Source: Pseudoalteromonas sp. 3D05 (GTDB taxonomy: Bacteria > Pseudomonadota > Gammaproteobacteria > Enterobacterales > Alteromonadaceae). From it: a DNA stretch of 64,000 nucleotides. Both the position numbers and the translations under genes were made by a program. The DNA lies in assembly GCF_002723455.1 (NCBI RefSeq), contig NZ_PDUS01000018.1:34413-98412 (forward strand), in the 5' to 3' direction. Positions 38,478 to 47,822 of this stretch are shown piece after piece (the first letter of the stretch is position 1; each line of letters starts with the position of its first letter). The notes beneath the pieces were generated by a model, which had not been told where the DNA came from, did not search any database, and saw only the letters and a list, made by a program, of their open reading frames with translations.

Positions 38478-39461
38478 CTATCCTAATAGCGACAATGCTA
38501 CCTGAGGGCGCTGGTTTGCTTGACTTAAAATCGATTGACTTGCTTGTTGAAGTATCTGTGACTTTGTAAGGCTTGCTGTTTCAGCAGCGAAATCAGTATC
38601 TTTAATACGTGATTTTGCAGCACTTAAGTTTTCTGAGATATTCGATTGGTTACGAATAGTTGATTGAAAACGATTTTGTACCGCACCTAACTCAGCTCGC
38701 TTTTTATCAACCACTGCAATCATTGCATCCATCCCCGCCATTACAGCTTGAGCATTCGCTTGAGATGAAACACTTACACCTTCTGCAGTGAAAACAGCTG
38801 CAAAAGTTTTATTCGTTGCTGCTTCGCCCAATGTTGCACTGATAGTAGCTGTAGTTGCACTTAGGCTTCCACCGGAAACAGCGCTAGCAACACCTGCAAT
38901 GCCTGACATGGTAAAACCATTATTAGCGACTAAGCTGTTGTTACCTTGGGTTGCTGTTGTGGCAGTATTACCCACAGTTTCCATACTAAAACCAATAGTT
39001 TGAACTGCATCAGCGCCAACCTGGAATTTTGCATCATAAGTACCATCAAGTAAGTTCTGACCACCAAAGGTTGTATCTTCAGCAACACGGTTAACCTCTG
39101 AAGACAATGAACGTATTTCATCTTGGATTGCTAAGCGGTCTTCATCGGTATTTGAACCATTTGAAGCTTGCTGTGCTAAGGTACGCATACGTTGAAACAT
39201 TGATGTAACTTCATCAAGTGCACCCTCAGCTGTTTGTGCTAATGAAATGCCATCATTCGCATTACGGTTACCCTGATCTAAACCACTGATTTGGCTTGTT
39301 AACCGGTTAGATATTTGCATACCTGCAGCATCATCTTTCGCACTATTAATACGAAAGCCTGAAGATAGGCGTTGAAAAGATGTATCGAGCTGGTTGCCAG
39401 ATTTCATTAACTGACGTTGTGCGTTCAATGAACTCACATTAGTATTTACATATAAAGCCAT
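38478..39461 (-). CDS. Flagellin (copy nearest fliD)
   Basis: A 327-residue filament subunit. N-terminal MALYVNTNVSSLNAQRQL and C-terminal ILQQASQSILSQANQRPQ are the D0 helices; the central region is short, as in Alteromonadales. Compared with the copy at 41026 the N-terminal 120 residues have about a dozen changes (AKDDAAGMQISNRL here), but the middle is identical. A sigma-28 element lies about 100 bases upstream. Confidence 0.95.
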   Translation of the reverse strand: MALYVNTNVSSLNAQRQLMKSGNQLDTSFQRLSSGFRINSAKDDAAGMQISNRLTSQISGLDQGNRNANDGISLAQTAEGALDEVTSMFQRMRTLAQQASNGSNTDEDRLAIQDEIRSLSSEVNRVAEDTTFGGQNLLDGTYDAKFQVGADAVQTIGFSMETVGNTATTATQGNNSLVANNGFTMSGIAGVASAVSGGSLSATTATISATLGEAATNKTFAAVFTAEGVSVSSQANAQAVMAGMDAMIAVVDKKRAELGAVQNRFQSTIRNQSNISENLSAAKSRIKDTDFAAETASLTKSQILQQASQSILSQANQRPQVALSLLG

Positions 39462-39561
39462 GATAGCCTCCGCTTTATCATTTAAATAAAATAATAACGG
39501 GATACCCCTACCCTGTTACTATTCCAAACTTAGAGCCCTTATTTATAGTTCTCTAATTCTG

Positions 39562-39588
39562 TTATCGTCAGATAAAATGAAAGCTTTA
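39562..39588 (-). promoter_or_regulatory. Sigma-28 (FliA) promoter of the fliD-proximal flagellin
   Basis: On the reverse strand TAAA, 15 bases, then GACGATAA, against the consensus TAAA-N15-GCCGATAA. It lies about 100 bases upstream of the ATG at 39461, leaving a leader with a GC-rich imperfect hairpin near 39500-39530. Confidence 0.7.
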
Positions 39589-39625
39589 GCTTTATTTGTA
39601 AATAATTTTAACTTAATTTTAAACT

Positions 39626-40603
39626 TTAGCCTTGAAGTAAGCTCAACGCTGCTTGAGGTCTCTGATTTGCTTGACCTAAAATAGTTTGGCTTGCTTGTTG
39701 TAAAATTTGGTTTTTAGTTAAATTTGCGGTTTCCATTGCAAAATCCGCGTCTTTAATTCGTGACTTTGCAGAAGCCAAGTTTTCAGAAATGTTCGCCTGA
39801 TTTCGTATTGTTGACTGAAAACGGTTTTGGACCGCACCTAGCTCGGCACGCTTTTTATCTACCACTGCAATTAATGCATCCATTCCAGCAAACACTGCTT
39901 GAGCATTCGCCTGTGATGAAACACTAATTTCTTCTGCTGTAAATACATCAGCAAAAGCAATTGTAGAAGCAGCTGCACCTCCAAGAGAACTTATTCCAGC
40001 AGCTAATACATCGTAGCCATTACCACTTACTGTGCTTGCGATACCCGCAATACCCGAAAGAGTAAAACCATCATTGGTCTCAATCGAATTTGGAACTCCA
40101 GCACTGTCGGTACCTACAGACTGCATACTAAAACCAATTGTTTGCACAGCATCAGCACCCACTTGAAAACTTGCCGAATAGCTTCCATCTAACAAGTTTT
40201 GACCACCAAATGTAGTATCCGCTGCAATTCGATTTACTTCATCTGAAAGCTGACGTATCTCTTCTTGAATCGCAAGTCTATCTTCATCAGTATTAGAACC
40301 ATTCGATGCTTGTTGAGATAATGTTCTTATTCGTTGGAAGGAGCTAGTGATCTCCTCCAATGCACCTTCAGCTGTCTGAGCAAGTGAAATACCATCATTT
40401 GCATTACGGTTACCCTGATTCAACCCTAAAATTTGAGATTGTAAGCGATCGGAGATTTGTAAACCTGCAGCATCATCAGCAGCACTATTAATACGGAGAC
40501 CTGATGACAATCTCTTAAATGAAGTATCAAGATCATTACCCGTTCTTTCTAGCTGTCTCTGTGCATTTAATGCACTTACATTCGTATTTACAAATAAAGC
40601 CAT
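39626..40603 (-). CDS. Flagellin (middle copy)
   Basis: A 325-residue filament subunit with the same D0/D1 helices as its neighbours but a distinct middle ([15 protein letters not shown], then [17 protein letters not shown]), so it has not been homogenised with the other two. The flanking identity remains high. It has no clear sigma-28 element at a usable distance. It may be expressed differently from the outer copies. Confidence 0.95.
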   Translation of the reverse strand: MALFVNTNVSALNAQRQLERTGNDLDTSFKRLSSGLRINSAADDAAGLQISDRLQSQILGLNQGNRNANDGISLAQTAEGALEEITSSFQRIRTLSQQASNGSNTDEDRLAIQEEIRQLSDEVNRIAADTTFGGQNLLDGSYSASFQVGADAVQTIGFSMQSVGTDSAGVPNSIETNDGFTLSGIAGIASTVSGNGYDVLAAGISSLGGAAASTIAFADVFTAEEISVSSQANAQAVFAGMDALIAVVDKKRAELGAVQNRFQSTIRNQANISENLASAKSRIKDADFAMETANLTKNQILQQASQTILGQANQRPQAALSLLQG

Positions 40604-40776
40604 AATAAACTCTCTTCTTATCTGTCAAAGTTAAGTCACCTTTATTTAGGTGATTTTTGACAAAGTGACTCGTCACAGAGGCAAACCTTAATGTTGCCGA
40701 GGCAAAAAACTGCCACTTTGCAGGTTAGTTAATAAACTTAATCATGTAACAGCAAGGTTCAGGCCAATATTTTCTG

Positions 40777-40807
40777 AAAAGAGAAAAGGCCCCTAAAAGG
40801 AGCCTTT
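40777..40807 (-). terminator. Probable terminator of the distal flagellin
   Basis: On the reverse strand, AAAGGC...GCCTTT arms (40785-40790 with 40802-40807, extended by CC/GG across one mismatch) are followed by TCTCTTTTC. It is about 220 bases past the stop of the flagellin at 41026, so the transcript would have a long 3' leader-like tail. Confidence 0.6.
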
Positions 40808-40937
40808 GAAAGATAAGTTTGAGAGTGGGTTAACAAAACAAGAAATATGGCATAATTCATGCTTTGTATTTTATGTTCTACAAATGTTAGAACGATTCGA
40901 ATGGATTTTTGGCGCCTCCGCTTTACAATCCTTCTAT

Positions 40938-40980
40938 AGCGCCTTTGTTAATACCCCATTAGACAAAGGCGCTTTTTATT
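40938..40980 (+). terminator. Forward-strand terminator-like hairpin
   Basis: AGCGCCTTTG and CAAAGGCGCT form a 10-base perfect stem (40938-40947 with 40964-40973) followed by TTTTTATTTT on the forward strand. No forward gene lies before it, so it may end an unseen small RNA or antisense transcript. Confidence 0.5.
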
Positions 40981-41025
40981 TTAAGTCAATAAATTGACTT
41001 TTCTTTACTCATTAAAAGCTAATTA

Positions 41026-42009
41026 TTAACCTAGAAGACTTAGTGCAGCCTGTGGACGCTGATTAGCCTGACTAAGGATTGTTTGGCTTGCCTGCTGTAG
41101 AATCTGCATCTTAGTTAAGTTAGCCGTTTCTTGAGCAAAGTCAGTATCTTTAATACGTGATTTAGCAGCACTTAAGTTTTCAGAGATATTCGATTGGTTA
41201 CGAATTGTTGACTGGAAACGGTTTTGTACAGCACCCAGTTCAGCACGTTTCTTATCAACAACTGCAATTAATGAGTCCATACCCGCCATTACCGCTTGAG
41301 CATTAGCTTGTGAGGATACGCTTATCCCTTCAGCAGTAAAAACAGCTGCGAAAGTTTTATTCGTTGCGGCTTCACCAAGTGTTGCACTGATAGTAGCTGT
41401 AGTTGCACTTAGGCTTCCACCTGAAACAGCACTAGCCACACCTGCAATACCTGACATGGTAAAGCCATTATTAGCGACTAAGCTGTTATTACCTTGGGTT
41501 GCTGTTGTAGCAGTATTACCCACGGTCTCCATGCTAAAACCAATAGTTTGAACCGCATCAGCGCCAACCTGGAATTTCGCATCATATGTACCATCAAGTA
41601 AGTTCTGACCACCAAAGGTTGTATCTTCAGCAACACGATTAACTTCAGCTGAAAGGGAGCGTATCTCATCCTGAATCGCTAAACGATCCTCATCGGTATT
41701 TGAACCATTTGCAGCTTGTTGTGACAATGTACGCATACGTTGGAACATTGATGTTACTTCATCAAGCGCGCCTTCAGCTGTTTGTGCTAATGAAATACCA
41801 TCATTTGCGTTACGGTTACCTTGGTTTAAACCGTTAATTTGTGATGTTAAACGGTCTGAGATTTGTAGACCAGCGGCATCATCAGCAGCACTGTTAATAC
41901 GAAAACCTGACGATAAACGTTGGAATGAAGTATCTAGTGCATTACCAGAGTTATTTAATTGTCTTTGTGCGTTTAACGCGCTAACATTTGTGTTTACATA
42001 TAAAGCCAT
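41026..42009 (-). CDS. Flagellin (distal copy, sigma-28 driven)
   Basis: A 327-residue filament subunit. It is identical to the copy at 38478 over the middle 106 or so residues (roughly 122-228), while the D0/D1 regions differ ([14 protein letters not shown] here). A perfect-spacing sigma-28 element lies about 95 bases upstream. The C-terminal [17 protein letters not shown] is intact. Confidence 0.95.
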   Translation of the reverse strand: MALYVNTNVSALNAQRQLNNSGNALDTSFQRLSSGFRINSAADDAAGLQISDRLTSQINGLNQGNRNANDGISLAQTAEGALDEVTSMFQRMRTLSQQAANGSNTDEDRLAIQDEIRSLSAEVNRVAEDTTFGGQNLLDGTYDAKFQVGADAVQTIGFSMETVGNTATTATQGNNSLVANNGFTMSGIAGVASAVSGGSLSATTATISATLGEAATNKTFAAVFTAEGISVSSQANAQAVMAGMDSLIAVVDKKRAELGAVQNRFQSTIRNQSNISENLSAAKSRIKDTDFAQETANLTKMQILQQASQTILSQANQRPQAALSLLG

Positions 42010-42103
42010 GATGTCTCTCCCGAAGTAAACTTATCATTTACTCTCAAACTTACTTAAATTAAGCAGCGGTTGTTGTTTACAACGCTTTGCTTGGTTAATT
42101 AAG

Positions 42104-42130
42104 TTATCGGTCTACTCGAAAAATCCTTTA
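42104..42130 (-). promoter_or_regulatory. Sigma-28 (FliA) promoter of the distal flagellin
   Basis: Reverse strand: TAAA, 15 bases, then ACCGATAA, one mismatch from the -10 consensus GCCGATAA. About 95 bases before the ATG at 42009. Confidence 0.8.
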
Positions 42131-42311
42131 GCTTTTTTTTTATTTTTTTTAATAAAACACATAACCAACTGAATATAAAGCGCTTTATTTTGTTAACTTA
42201 GTCATTTATCCTAAGCCATAAATCCAAACCTAGTAAAATTACTAAATAGAAAATTAATCTGCCTTAGCATTAAAATATTAGTAATCAATAGGGTATGAAT
42301 TTAAATGGTAG

Positions 42312-42347
42312 GAAAAAACAGAGTAAGGCAAGCTTTTGCCTTACTCT
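42312..42347 (-). terminator. Rho-independent terminator of flgJKL
   Basis: AGAGTAAGGCAA and TTGCCTTACTCT give a 12-base perfect stem with a 4-base loop (42320-42347). The reverse strand then runs GTTTTTT. It starts 7 bases after the flgL stop. Confidence 0.85.
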
Positions 42348-42354
42348 AGGGAAA

Positions 42355-43587
42355 TTATAGATAATCAAATAAAGAAAGGTTAGCAAGTCGGCCAAAGGTT
42401 GCCTGTGATGCTTGCAAAGATGTTTCCTGCTTTGTCAGTTCCGTTATCGCTTCAGCCATATCCAACTCAACTAAATCAGCACGAGATGCTTTATTATTAA
42501 CATCAAGGTCGCTATTCGATTGTGTTATTTTCTCAGCTGTATTTAATCGCCCACCTAAACCGGCTTGTGTCAAAGAGACCTTATTCTTACCATTATCTAA
42601 TTGCGTCATGGCATCAGCTAATACTTGTTCATAGTCTTGCTGACTGAGTGTAGGATCTGTTAAACCTGCAATGAGGTCTGTTAGGGTATTTAATACATTC
42701 TCTTTTTGCGGTGCTTCAAGGGTAAAATCGACTTGCCCTGTAGCAGTGGGACTTATGTCAATTTCCATCCCTGCAAACTTAATTTGAGAACCTTCAAAAT
42801 TACCGGTTTCAATTACAGTGCCTCCTTGCTCGACTTGATAGGTATTTGGTGTACCAGCAGTCGTTATAACATTAAAAGTATTAGCACCTGCTGCCGCACT
42901 TGGGTCTGCGTTGTAATTAGCTTTGTGAAATGAATCAAATACTCCCTGTTCACTCACATATACCTTTGCACTTGTTATACCACCTGAAACTACACCATCA
43001 TTTGATGCAACATTTAATCGTGCGTCAACATTTTCAAACACATCAAAACCGTTATCGCTGGATTTAATATCAACCCCTGCGGCAACCTTAATTTTATGCT
43101 GACCTTGGTCACCACCATATTCATACTTTCCGTTTGATGTATTAAATGAATATGTCTGTGTATTGTCTTGATAACCGGAAAAAATATATTTTCCATCTTC
43201 CGTTTTTGCATTCATCAAATCCAACACGCCACTTTGTATTGCTTTTATCTCCTCTGCAATACCTTCGCGGTCTATATCCGAATACGCACCATTACCCGCT
43301 TGAATTGTTAGCGTGTGAGCCTTTTCCAAGGAGCCTTTTATATTATCAAGCACACTTTCTTGCGTAGTAAGTCGGCTGGTTAACATAGTAATATTTTTAC
43401 CGTATTGCTCATTCGCTTGAATACGGTCAGTGTAGAGTAATGCTCTTGCAGTAGCAGCCGGGTCATCAGAAGCTGACAGCACACGTTTTTGTGTATTTAC
43501 TTGCTGCTGTGCTTTGTTTACATTTTGTTGGTTGTCCAAAATATTGTTTATACTATTTTGGAACATTAGATTATTAGATAAACGCAT
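42355..43587 (-). CDS. flgL: Flagellar hook-filament junction protein FlgL
   Basis: A 410-residue junction protein (HAP3). The N terminus MRLSNNLMFQNSINNILDNQ and the C-terminal LVELDMAEAITELTKQETSLQ show the flagellin-like D0/D1 coiled coils that join FlgK to the filament. It lies 2 bases after flgK in the transcript. Confidence 0.95.
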   Translation of the reverse strand: MRLSNNLMFQNSINNILDNQQNVNKAQQQVNTQKRVLSASDDPAATARALLYTDRIQANEQYGKNITMLTSRLTTQESVLDNIKGSLEKAHTLTIQAGNGAYSDIDREGIAEEIKAIQSGVLDLMNAKTEDGKYIFSGYQDNTQTYSFNTSNGKYEYGGDQGQHKIKVAAGVDIKSSDNGFDVFENVDARLNVASNDGVVSGGITSAKVYVSEQGVFDSFHKANYNADPSAAAGANTFNVITTAGTPNTYQVEQGGTVIETGNFEGSQIKFAGMEIDISPTATGQVDFTLEAPQKENVLNTLTDLIAGLTDPTLSQQDYEQVLADAMTQLDNGKNKVSLTQAGLGGRLNTAEKITQSNSDLDVNNKASRADLVELDMAEAITELTKQETSLQASQATFGRLANLSLFDYL

Positions 43588-43589
43588 AC

Positions 43590-45596
43590 TTACCTCGCAG
43601 CACTAAGTAGTGTGTCAAAAATTGTTCGGGCCGTTGATAATACTTGCGCTGATGCGGCGTAAGATTGTTGAAAACGTAATAGGTTCGCGGCTTCTTCATC
43701 TAGGTTTACACCCGATAACGATTCGTACCACGCTTCAGATTGCTGGGCTAACGCATCAAACGCAGCGCCATTTGTTATTGCTTGATTAGTCACAACGCCG
43801 ATATCTGTTACTAAACCTGCATACGCTTCATTAAACGTTTTTAAGTTATCAGCAGTTGCTGAAGTGACAACATTTTGACGAACTAATTCGTCCCCCTGTA
43901 ATCCAGCGAGCTTTAGTCCGTTACGGTTATCATCAAAGCCACCTTCGTTAAATTCTAATGTAAAGGTATCCCCTACCGCAGGCACACCGTCAATATTAAA
44001 ATCGAAACCATACGAATCATAGGGCGCACCGGCTTGCGCCAGCATATTTTCTGCCGGCGGCGTAATTGTAAACGTAGTAGAACCATTGCCATCAGTTACT
44101 GTATATTCATTCGCATTTGCAGTTTTAACCAAGCTAATATCACCATTTGCAAGTGCCGGCGGTGTCGCCGTAAAGCCACCTGATGTAACACTAGTGACTG
44201 TACCTGGTGATATGTTGGCACTGCCTGTGTTGTTGATATCATCTGCAGTTCTGACTGGTGAGGCAAGTGCCAGTGCATTTGGTCTATCTGTGGCAAGCTC
44301 TAATGTTGATGCCGCTTGTGAGTTAAGCTTCAGTTGAAATTGATCCCCCACATTCGCCGCGCCACCTGCGACCTCTATTTGTAAACCATAAAGTTCAATA
44401 CCGGGATTGGTTGTGGAATCAATAACACCACCAACAATATTCGCTGTAGATGGACTACCTAGAGCCTCACCTTTATTATCTATCGCTTGTATTTCAACCG
44501 TGTTCGCAGCAGTGTAAGTAATAATAAAGTCACTTGCTGGTAATTCACTCCCTTTGCCAGGTTCAACAGTACCTGTCATGGTTGATGTAGATGTATTAGC
44601 TTGGTATGCAAAGGCATCAACTTTAGGCACGGTAAAAATGTCTCCGCCAAGTTCACCATCGCCATCCATTCCTAATTTATTTTGTTCATTAAATGCATCT
44701 GCAATCGCCAGCCCCATTTGACCCAGTTGGTTTTGTGCAGGTACGAGTATGTCATCACGAAAGGCCAACAAACCACCAATTTGTCCTTTAATCGCGTCCG
44801 CATCAATTTCAAGCGGCACAGCTTTGCCACCATTCACATCAAGCCGCAGCTCTTTAAAGTCAGGATCAGGGTCTCCCGTCATAGAAAACAGGTTAAATGT
44901 ACCCTCTTGCATAACAAGTGATTCGCCTGTGCCCATAAATAAAAGCTTTTCACCATTTTGGCCATCAAGCGTTTCAATATCTACCAGCTCCGACAACTCA
45001 CGAATAGCTAAGTCGCGTTGATTGTAAAGTGTGCTAGAACTACTTTCACTGCGTGTACCGTGTACTGCTGCAATTTGCTTATTCAATGCGCTTACATTTT
45101 GGATCAATGTATTCGCTTCATCTGAGAATATTTCAAGCTGTTCATTAACAACATTTTTTTGGTCAAAAACAATACCTGACAAGCGGTCCATCTGCTCGAT
45201 AAGGTTTTCAGCATCCGTCATCACCAATGACCGGGCCACGCTAGAGGAAGGCTGATTAAGGCTTTCTTGTACATTATTAAAAAGCGAGTTAATACTTGTA
45301 GAGAGGCTGTTAGACTCTTCAGAAAATAATGTATCTACACGACTTGCCTCAGTGACAAATTGGTCGAAGAACGCTTTGTTTGATGTATCACGGTTAAGTT
45401 GTTTTTGGGCAAACTCATTTAAAAGTCTAAATGTTTCACCACGGCCAACTTGATTGTCGACCATAGTCATATGCTCTGTACTTTCTCTTACATAGCCTTT
45501 GGTATTTACATTAGCAATGTTTTTACTGGTCGTTTGTAGCAATTCAGAATTTGCTCGAACACCTGAATTAGCAATGTTTAATAAATTAAACGACAT
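43590..45596 (-). CDS. flgK: Flagellar hook-associated protein FlgK
   Basis: A 668-residue junction protein (HAP1), first of the two at the hook tip. It has the rod/hook N-terminal motif LNIANSGVRANSELLQTTSKN and NIANVNTKGY, and the C-terminal LNLDEEAANLLRFQQSYAAS-type segment. The long middle (300-560) is Ser/Thr/Gly/Asn-rich and surface exposed. It lies 1 base after flgJ. Confidence 0.95.
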   Translation of the reverse strand: MSFNLLNIANSGVRANSELLQTTSKNIANVNTKGYVRESTEHMTMVDNQVGRGETFRLLNEFAQKQLNRDTSNKAFFDQFVTEASRVDTLFSEESNSLSTSINSLFNNVQESLNQPSSSVARSLVMTDAENLIEQMDRLSGIVFDQKNVVNEQLEIFSDEANTLIQNVSALNKQIAAVHGTRSESSSSTLYNQRDLAIRELSELVDIETLDGQNGEKLLFMGTGESLVMQEGTFNLFSMTGDPDPDFKELRLDVNGGKAVPLEIDADAIKGQIGGLLAFRDDILVPAQNQLGQMGLAIADAFNEQNKLGMDGDGELGGDIFTVPKVDAFAYQANTSTSTMTGTVEPGKGSELPASDFIITYTAANTVEIQAIDNKGEALGSPSTANIVGGVIDSTTNPGIELYGLQIEVAGGAANVGDQFQLKLNSQAASTLELATDRPNALALASPVRTADDINNTGSANISPGTVTSVTSGGFTATPPALANGDISLVKTANANEYTVTDGNGSTTFTITPPAENMLAQAGAPYDSYGFDFNIDGVPAVGDTFTLEFNEGGFDDNRNGLKLAGLQGDELVRQNVVTSATADNLKTFNEAYAGLVTDIGVVTNQAITNGAAFDALAQQSEAWYESLSGVNLDEEAANLLRFQQSYAASAQVLSTARTIFDTLLSAAR

Positions 45597-45597
45597 G

Positions 45598-46566
45598 TTA
45601 GTTTACTCCTTGGCGAACCAATGTAGCTGCCAGTGATTTAAGATCAGATCTGTTGAGAACCTGCTTAATTTTATCAGCGTAATTGGGGTCAGTTGCATAG
45701 CCTGCTTTTTGTAAGGAATCTAAAAAGGCAGCAGGTTTTGCTGTATTGTCGAGTGCTTCTTGATAGCGTGGATTTTCATTTAAAAAATCGACAAAATCAT
45801 TCACACTGTCTTTAATTGAGTCGTAAGCCCTAAAGCTTGCTTGTTTTTTTACTGGCATACCTTGTTCAAATTCAAGCGTGACTTTGCTAGCTTTGGCACC
45901 ATCCCAGCTGCGATCTGACTTAATATTGAACAGATTGTTACTGCTACTGCCATCCGCTTTGTTAATAATATGCTTACCCCAACCAGTCTCAAGTGCAGCC
46001 TGCGCAACCATTACGGCAGGATTTAATCCTATTTTTTCAGCTGCTGATTTTGCATGCTCCCACACGGTGCTAATAAATGACTCTGCATCATCAAACGCCC
46101 CTTCGTTTTTATCAGATGCATTCGTTGCGATATCATTTTTGTTTGTCAGTGAATCATTCGACACACCTGATGCACGTTTATCGCTGGTAAAATTATCAAC
46201 CGAGCGAAGTACCGAGCCTGGGGTGAACTTTTTCCCATCAGGAGAAAGCTGCTGAACTATTAAATCAGCAAGACCTAAAGAACCATTTGAAGACAACTCC
46301 ACTGAGAGTTGTTGATCATGCATCTCTTCAAAAAACTTTACGCCGCTTGAATTAAATGGGCTGTTTTTATCCTCAAACGCATCATTAGCTTTACGCATAC
46401 TTTTAAGCAGCATCTGCGTAAAAATAGATTCAAACTGTGCAGCGGCTTGTTTTAGCGCATCTTTGGAAGTGTCACTAGAGGCATCACTTTTTAAGGCACT
46501 TTGACGTAATGAGTCTAAGTTCCCTAAATCAAAAAAGTTTTGCTTATCGAGGTGATTAGTATCCAT
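45598..46566 (-). CDS. flgJ: Flagellar rod assembly protein and peptidoglycan hydrolase FlgJ
   Basis: A 322-residue two-domain protein. Residues about 35-100 are the rod-binding domain (AAAQFESIFTQMLLKSMRKA). Residues about 160-322 are a glucosaminidase-type muramidase (AALETGWGKHIINKADGSSS), with the catalytic Glu in ALETGWG. It opens a hole for the rod in the periplasm. A sigma-54 element precedes the gene. Confidence 0.94.
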   Translation of the reverse strand: MDTNHLDKQNFFDLGNLDSLRQSALKSDASSDTSKDALKQAAAQFESIFTQMLLKSMRKANDAFEDKNSPFNSSGVKFFEEMHDQQLSVELSSNGSLGLADLIVQQLSPDGKKFTPGSVLRSVDNFTSDKRASGVSNDSLTNKNDIATNASDKNEGAFDDAESFISTVWEHAKSAAEKIGLNPAVMVAQAALETGWGKHIINKADGSSSNNLFNIKSDRSWDGAKASKVTLEFEQGMPVKKQASFRAYDSIKDSVNDFVDFLNENPRYQEALDNTAKPAAFLDSLQKAGYATDPNYADKIKQVLNRSDLKSLAATLVRQGVN

Positions 46567-46604
46567 CAGCTTTTTGACACAATAATTAATAATGATATTA
46601 ATAA

Positions 46605-46620
46605 TGCAATATTTGCGCCA
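46605..46620 (-). promoter_or_regulatory. Sigma-54 promoter before flgJ
   Basis: Reverse strand TGGCGCAAATATTGCA: one mismatch from TGGCAC-N5-TTGCA, with the correct GG-N10-GC spacing. It is about 40 bases before flgJ and could drive flgJKL separately from the upstream ring genes. Confidence 0.6.
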
Positions 46621-46677
46621 AAGCTAAAAAAGAGTGGGAAGTTGAGGAGTCTAAAAACTTAGATTGATAGAGCACGT

Positions 46678-46708
46678 CACTCCCTTAGTTTTCAAAACTA
46701 AGGGAGTG
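46678..46708. repeat. Perfect 15-base inverted repeat behind flgI
   Basis: CACTCCCTTAGTTTT and AAAACTAAGGGAGTG flank one base, 8 bases after the flgI stop. The reverse strand after it has no T-run, so it may be an mRNA stabiliser or attenuator rather than a terminator. It lies upstream of the flgJ promoter. Confidence 0.6.
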
Positions 46709-46715
46709 CCTAAAA

Positions 46716-47810
46716 CTAAATAACAACGAGTTGGCCATTAATAGCACCTGCTTCTTTGAGTGCTTCAAGAATTGCCATCAAATCACCAGGAGCGGCGCCA
46801 ACCTCATTAATTGCTCTCACTAAATCATCAAGGCTTACACCTGGGTTAAATACAAATGCACGTGAGTCATCTTCATTAACATCAATAATTGTTTGATTGG
46901 TTACAACCGTTTCACCCTCGCTTAATGGATTAGGTTGCGATACATTTTGTTGCTCCGCTATCGTAACCGTAAGCCCACCATGGGTAATAGCCGCAGGTTG
47001 TAACTTCACATTTTTACCAATAACAATGGTGCCCGTTCGTGAGTTAACAATAATTTTAGCCGACGTATCAGCAGGCTTGAATTCTAAATTTTCAAGTGTT
47101 GATAAATACGCCACGCGTTGAGATGCGTCACGAGGCGCTAAAACACGGATAGAAGCAGCGTCAATTGCTTGAGCACTGTCAGGGCCAACTAAATCATTAA
47201 TTGTCTGTTCTAAACGTTTCGCGGTAGTAAAATCAGGGCGATTTAAATTAAACGTAATGTAATCACCTTGCATGAAAGGACTTTTAATTGCCCGCTCAAT
47301 AATTGCGCCATTTGGAATACGGCCAACTGTTGGTGTATTGATTACAACTCGGCTGCCATCGGCTCCTTCTGCTCCCAAACCGCCTACAATCAAGCTGCCT
47401 TGTGCTATTGCATACGTATTACCGTCAACCCCCTTTAGGAATGTTTGCAGTAATGTACCTCCGCGTAAACTACCAGCACTACCAATTGACGACACAGTTA
47501 TATCAATCATTTGGCCTGGCTTTCTAAAAGGAGGAAGCTCTGCATGTACAGCCACCGCAGCAACATTTTTTATCTTTGGTTTTAAATTACTAGCCATAGT
47601 AATACCAAAGCTATTTAACATGGCTTTAAAGCTTTGTTCAGTAAAGCGGCTTTGCTCGCCTGTGCCCGGTAAACCAACAACCAAGCCATAGCCTATTAAC
47701 TGATTTGCTCTTACACCTTCAACCATTGAAACGTCTTTAATGCGCTCTGCAGCGGCACCAAAATGCAAACAGAGTAGGCAAATACTTAAAAAAACTTTAA
47801 AACCGTTCAT
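46716..47810 (-). CDS. flgI: Flagellar P-ring protein FlgI
   Basis: A 364-residue periplasmic P-ring subunit. The N-terminal signal peptide is [21 protein letters not shown], then [19 protein letters not shown], the family start, and [11 protein letters not shown]. The ATG at 47810 has AAGGA 8 bases upstream; the GTG two codons earlier is less likely. It lies close behind flgH. Confidence 0.94.
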   Translation of the reverse strand: MNGFKVFLSICLLCLHFGAAAERIKDVSMVEGVRANQLIGYGLVVGLPGTGEQSRFTEQSFKAMLNSFGITMASNLKPKIKNVAAVAVHAELPPFRKPGQMIDITVSSIGSAGSLRGGTLLQTFLKGVDGNTYAIAQGSLIVGGLGAEGADGSRVVINTPTVGRIPNGAIIERAIKSPFMQGDYITFNLNRPDFTTAKRLEQTINDLVGPDSAQAIDAASIRVLAPRDASQRVAYLSTLENLEFKPADTSAKIIVNSRTGTIVIGKNVKLQPAAITHGGLTVTIAEQQNVSQPNPLSEGETVVTNQTIIDVNEDDSRAFVFNPGVSLDDLVRAINEVGAAPGDLMAILEALKEAGAINGQLVVI

Positions 47811-47822
47811 AACCACTTTCCT

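Larger units (their letters stand above)
40604..41025. other. Structured 422-base spacer between two flagellin genes
   Basis: No convincing gene. It holds a reverse-strand terminator (40777-40807), a forward-strand terminator-like hairpin (40938-40980), the short hairpin GTTCTA/TAGAAC at 40875-40893, and a GGCGC/GCGCC pair (40911-40915 with 40939-40943) that would compete with the 40938 hairpin. A 63-codon reading at 40806-40997 has no family resemblance. Confidence 0.6.
42010..42354. other. Spacer between flagellin and flgL
   Basis: A 345-base intergenic region with no gene. It contains the sigma-28 element of the flagellin (42104-42130) and the flgL terminator (42312-42347). The rest is A/T-rich, with T-runs near 42130-42150. 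Confidence 0.7.

Noticed and set aside
40618..40644. Sigma-28-like element before the middle flagellin (TAAA-N15-ACAGATAA).
   Set aside because: Transcription from it would start about 8 bases before the ATG and leave out the ribosome site, so it cannot be the working promoter at that distance.
40701..40716. Sigma-54-like TGGCAG...TTGCC before the middle flagellin.
   Set aside because: The GG to GC distance is 9 rather than 10 bases.
40806..40997. 63-codon forward reading between flagellins.
   Set aside because: No ribosome site or family resemblance; it covers hairpins and a terminator-like stem.
38478..42009. Tandem direct repeats as a mobile or CRISPR-like array.
   Set aside because: The repeats are full flagellin genes with silent differences, not short repeats with spacers.
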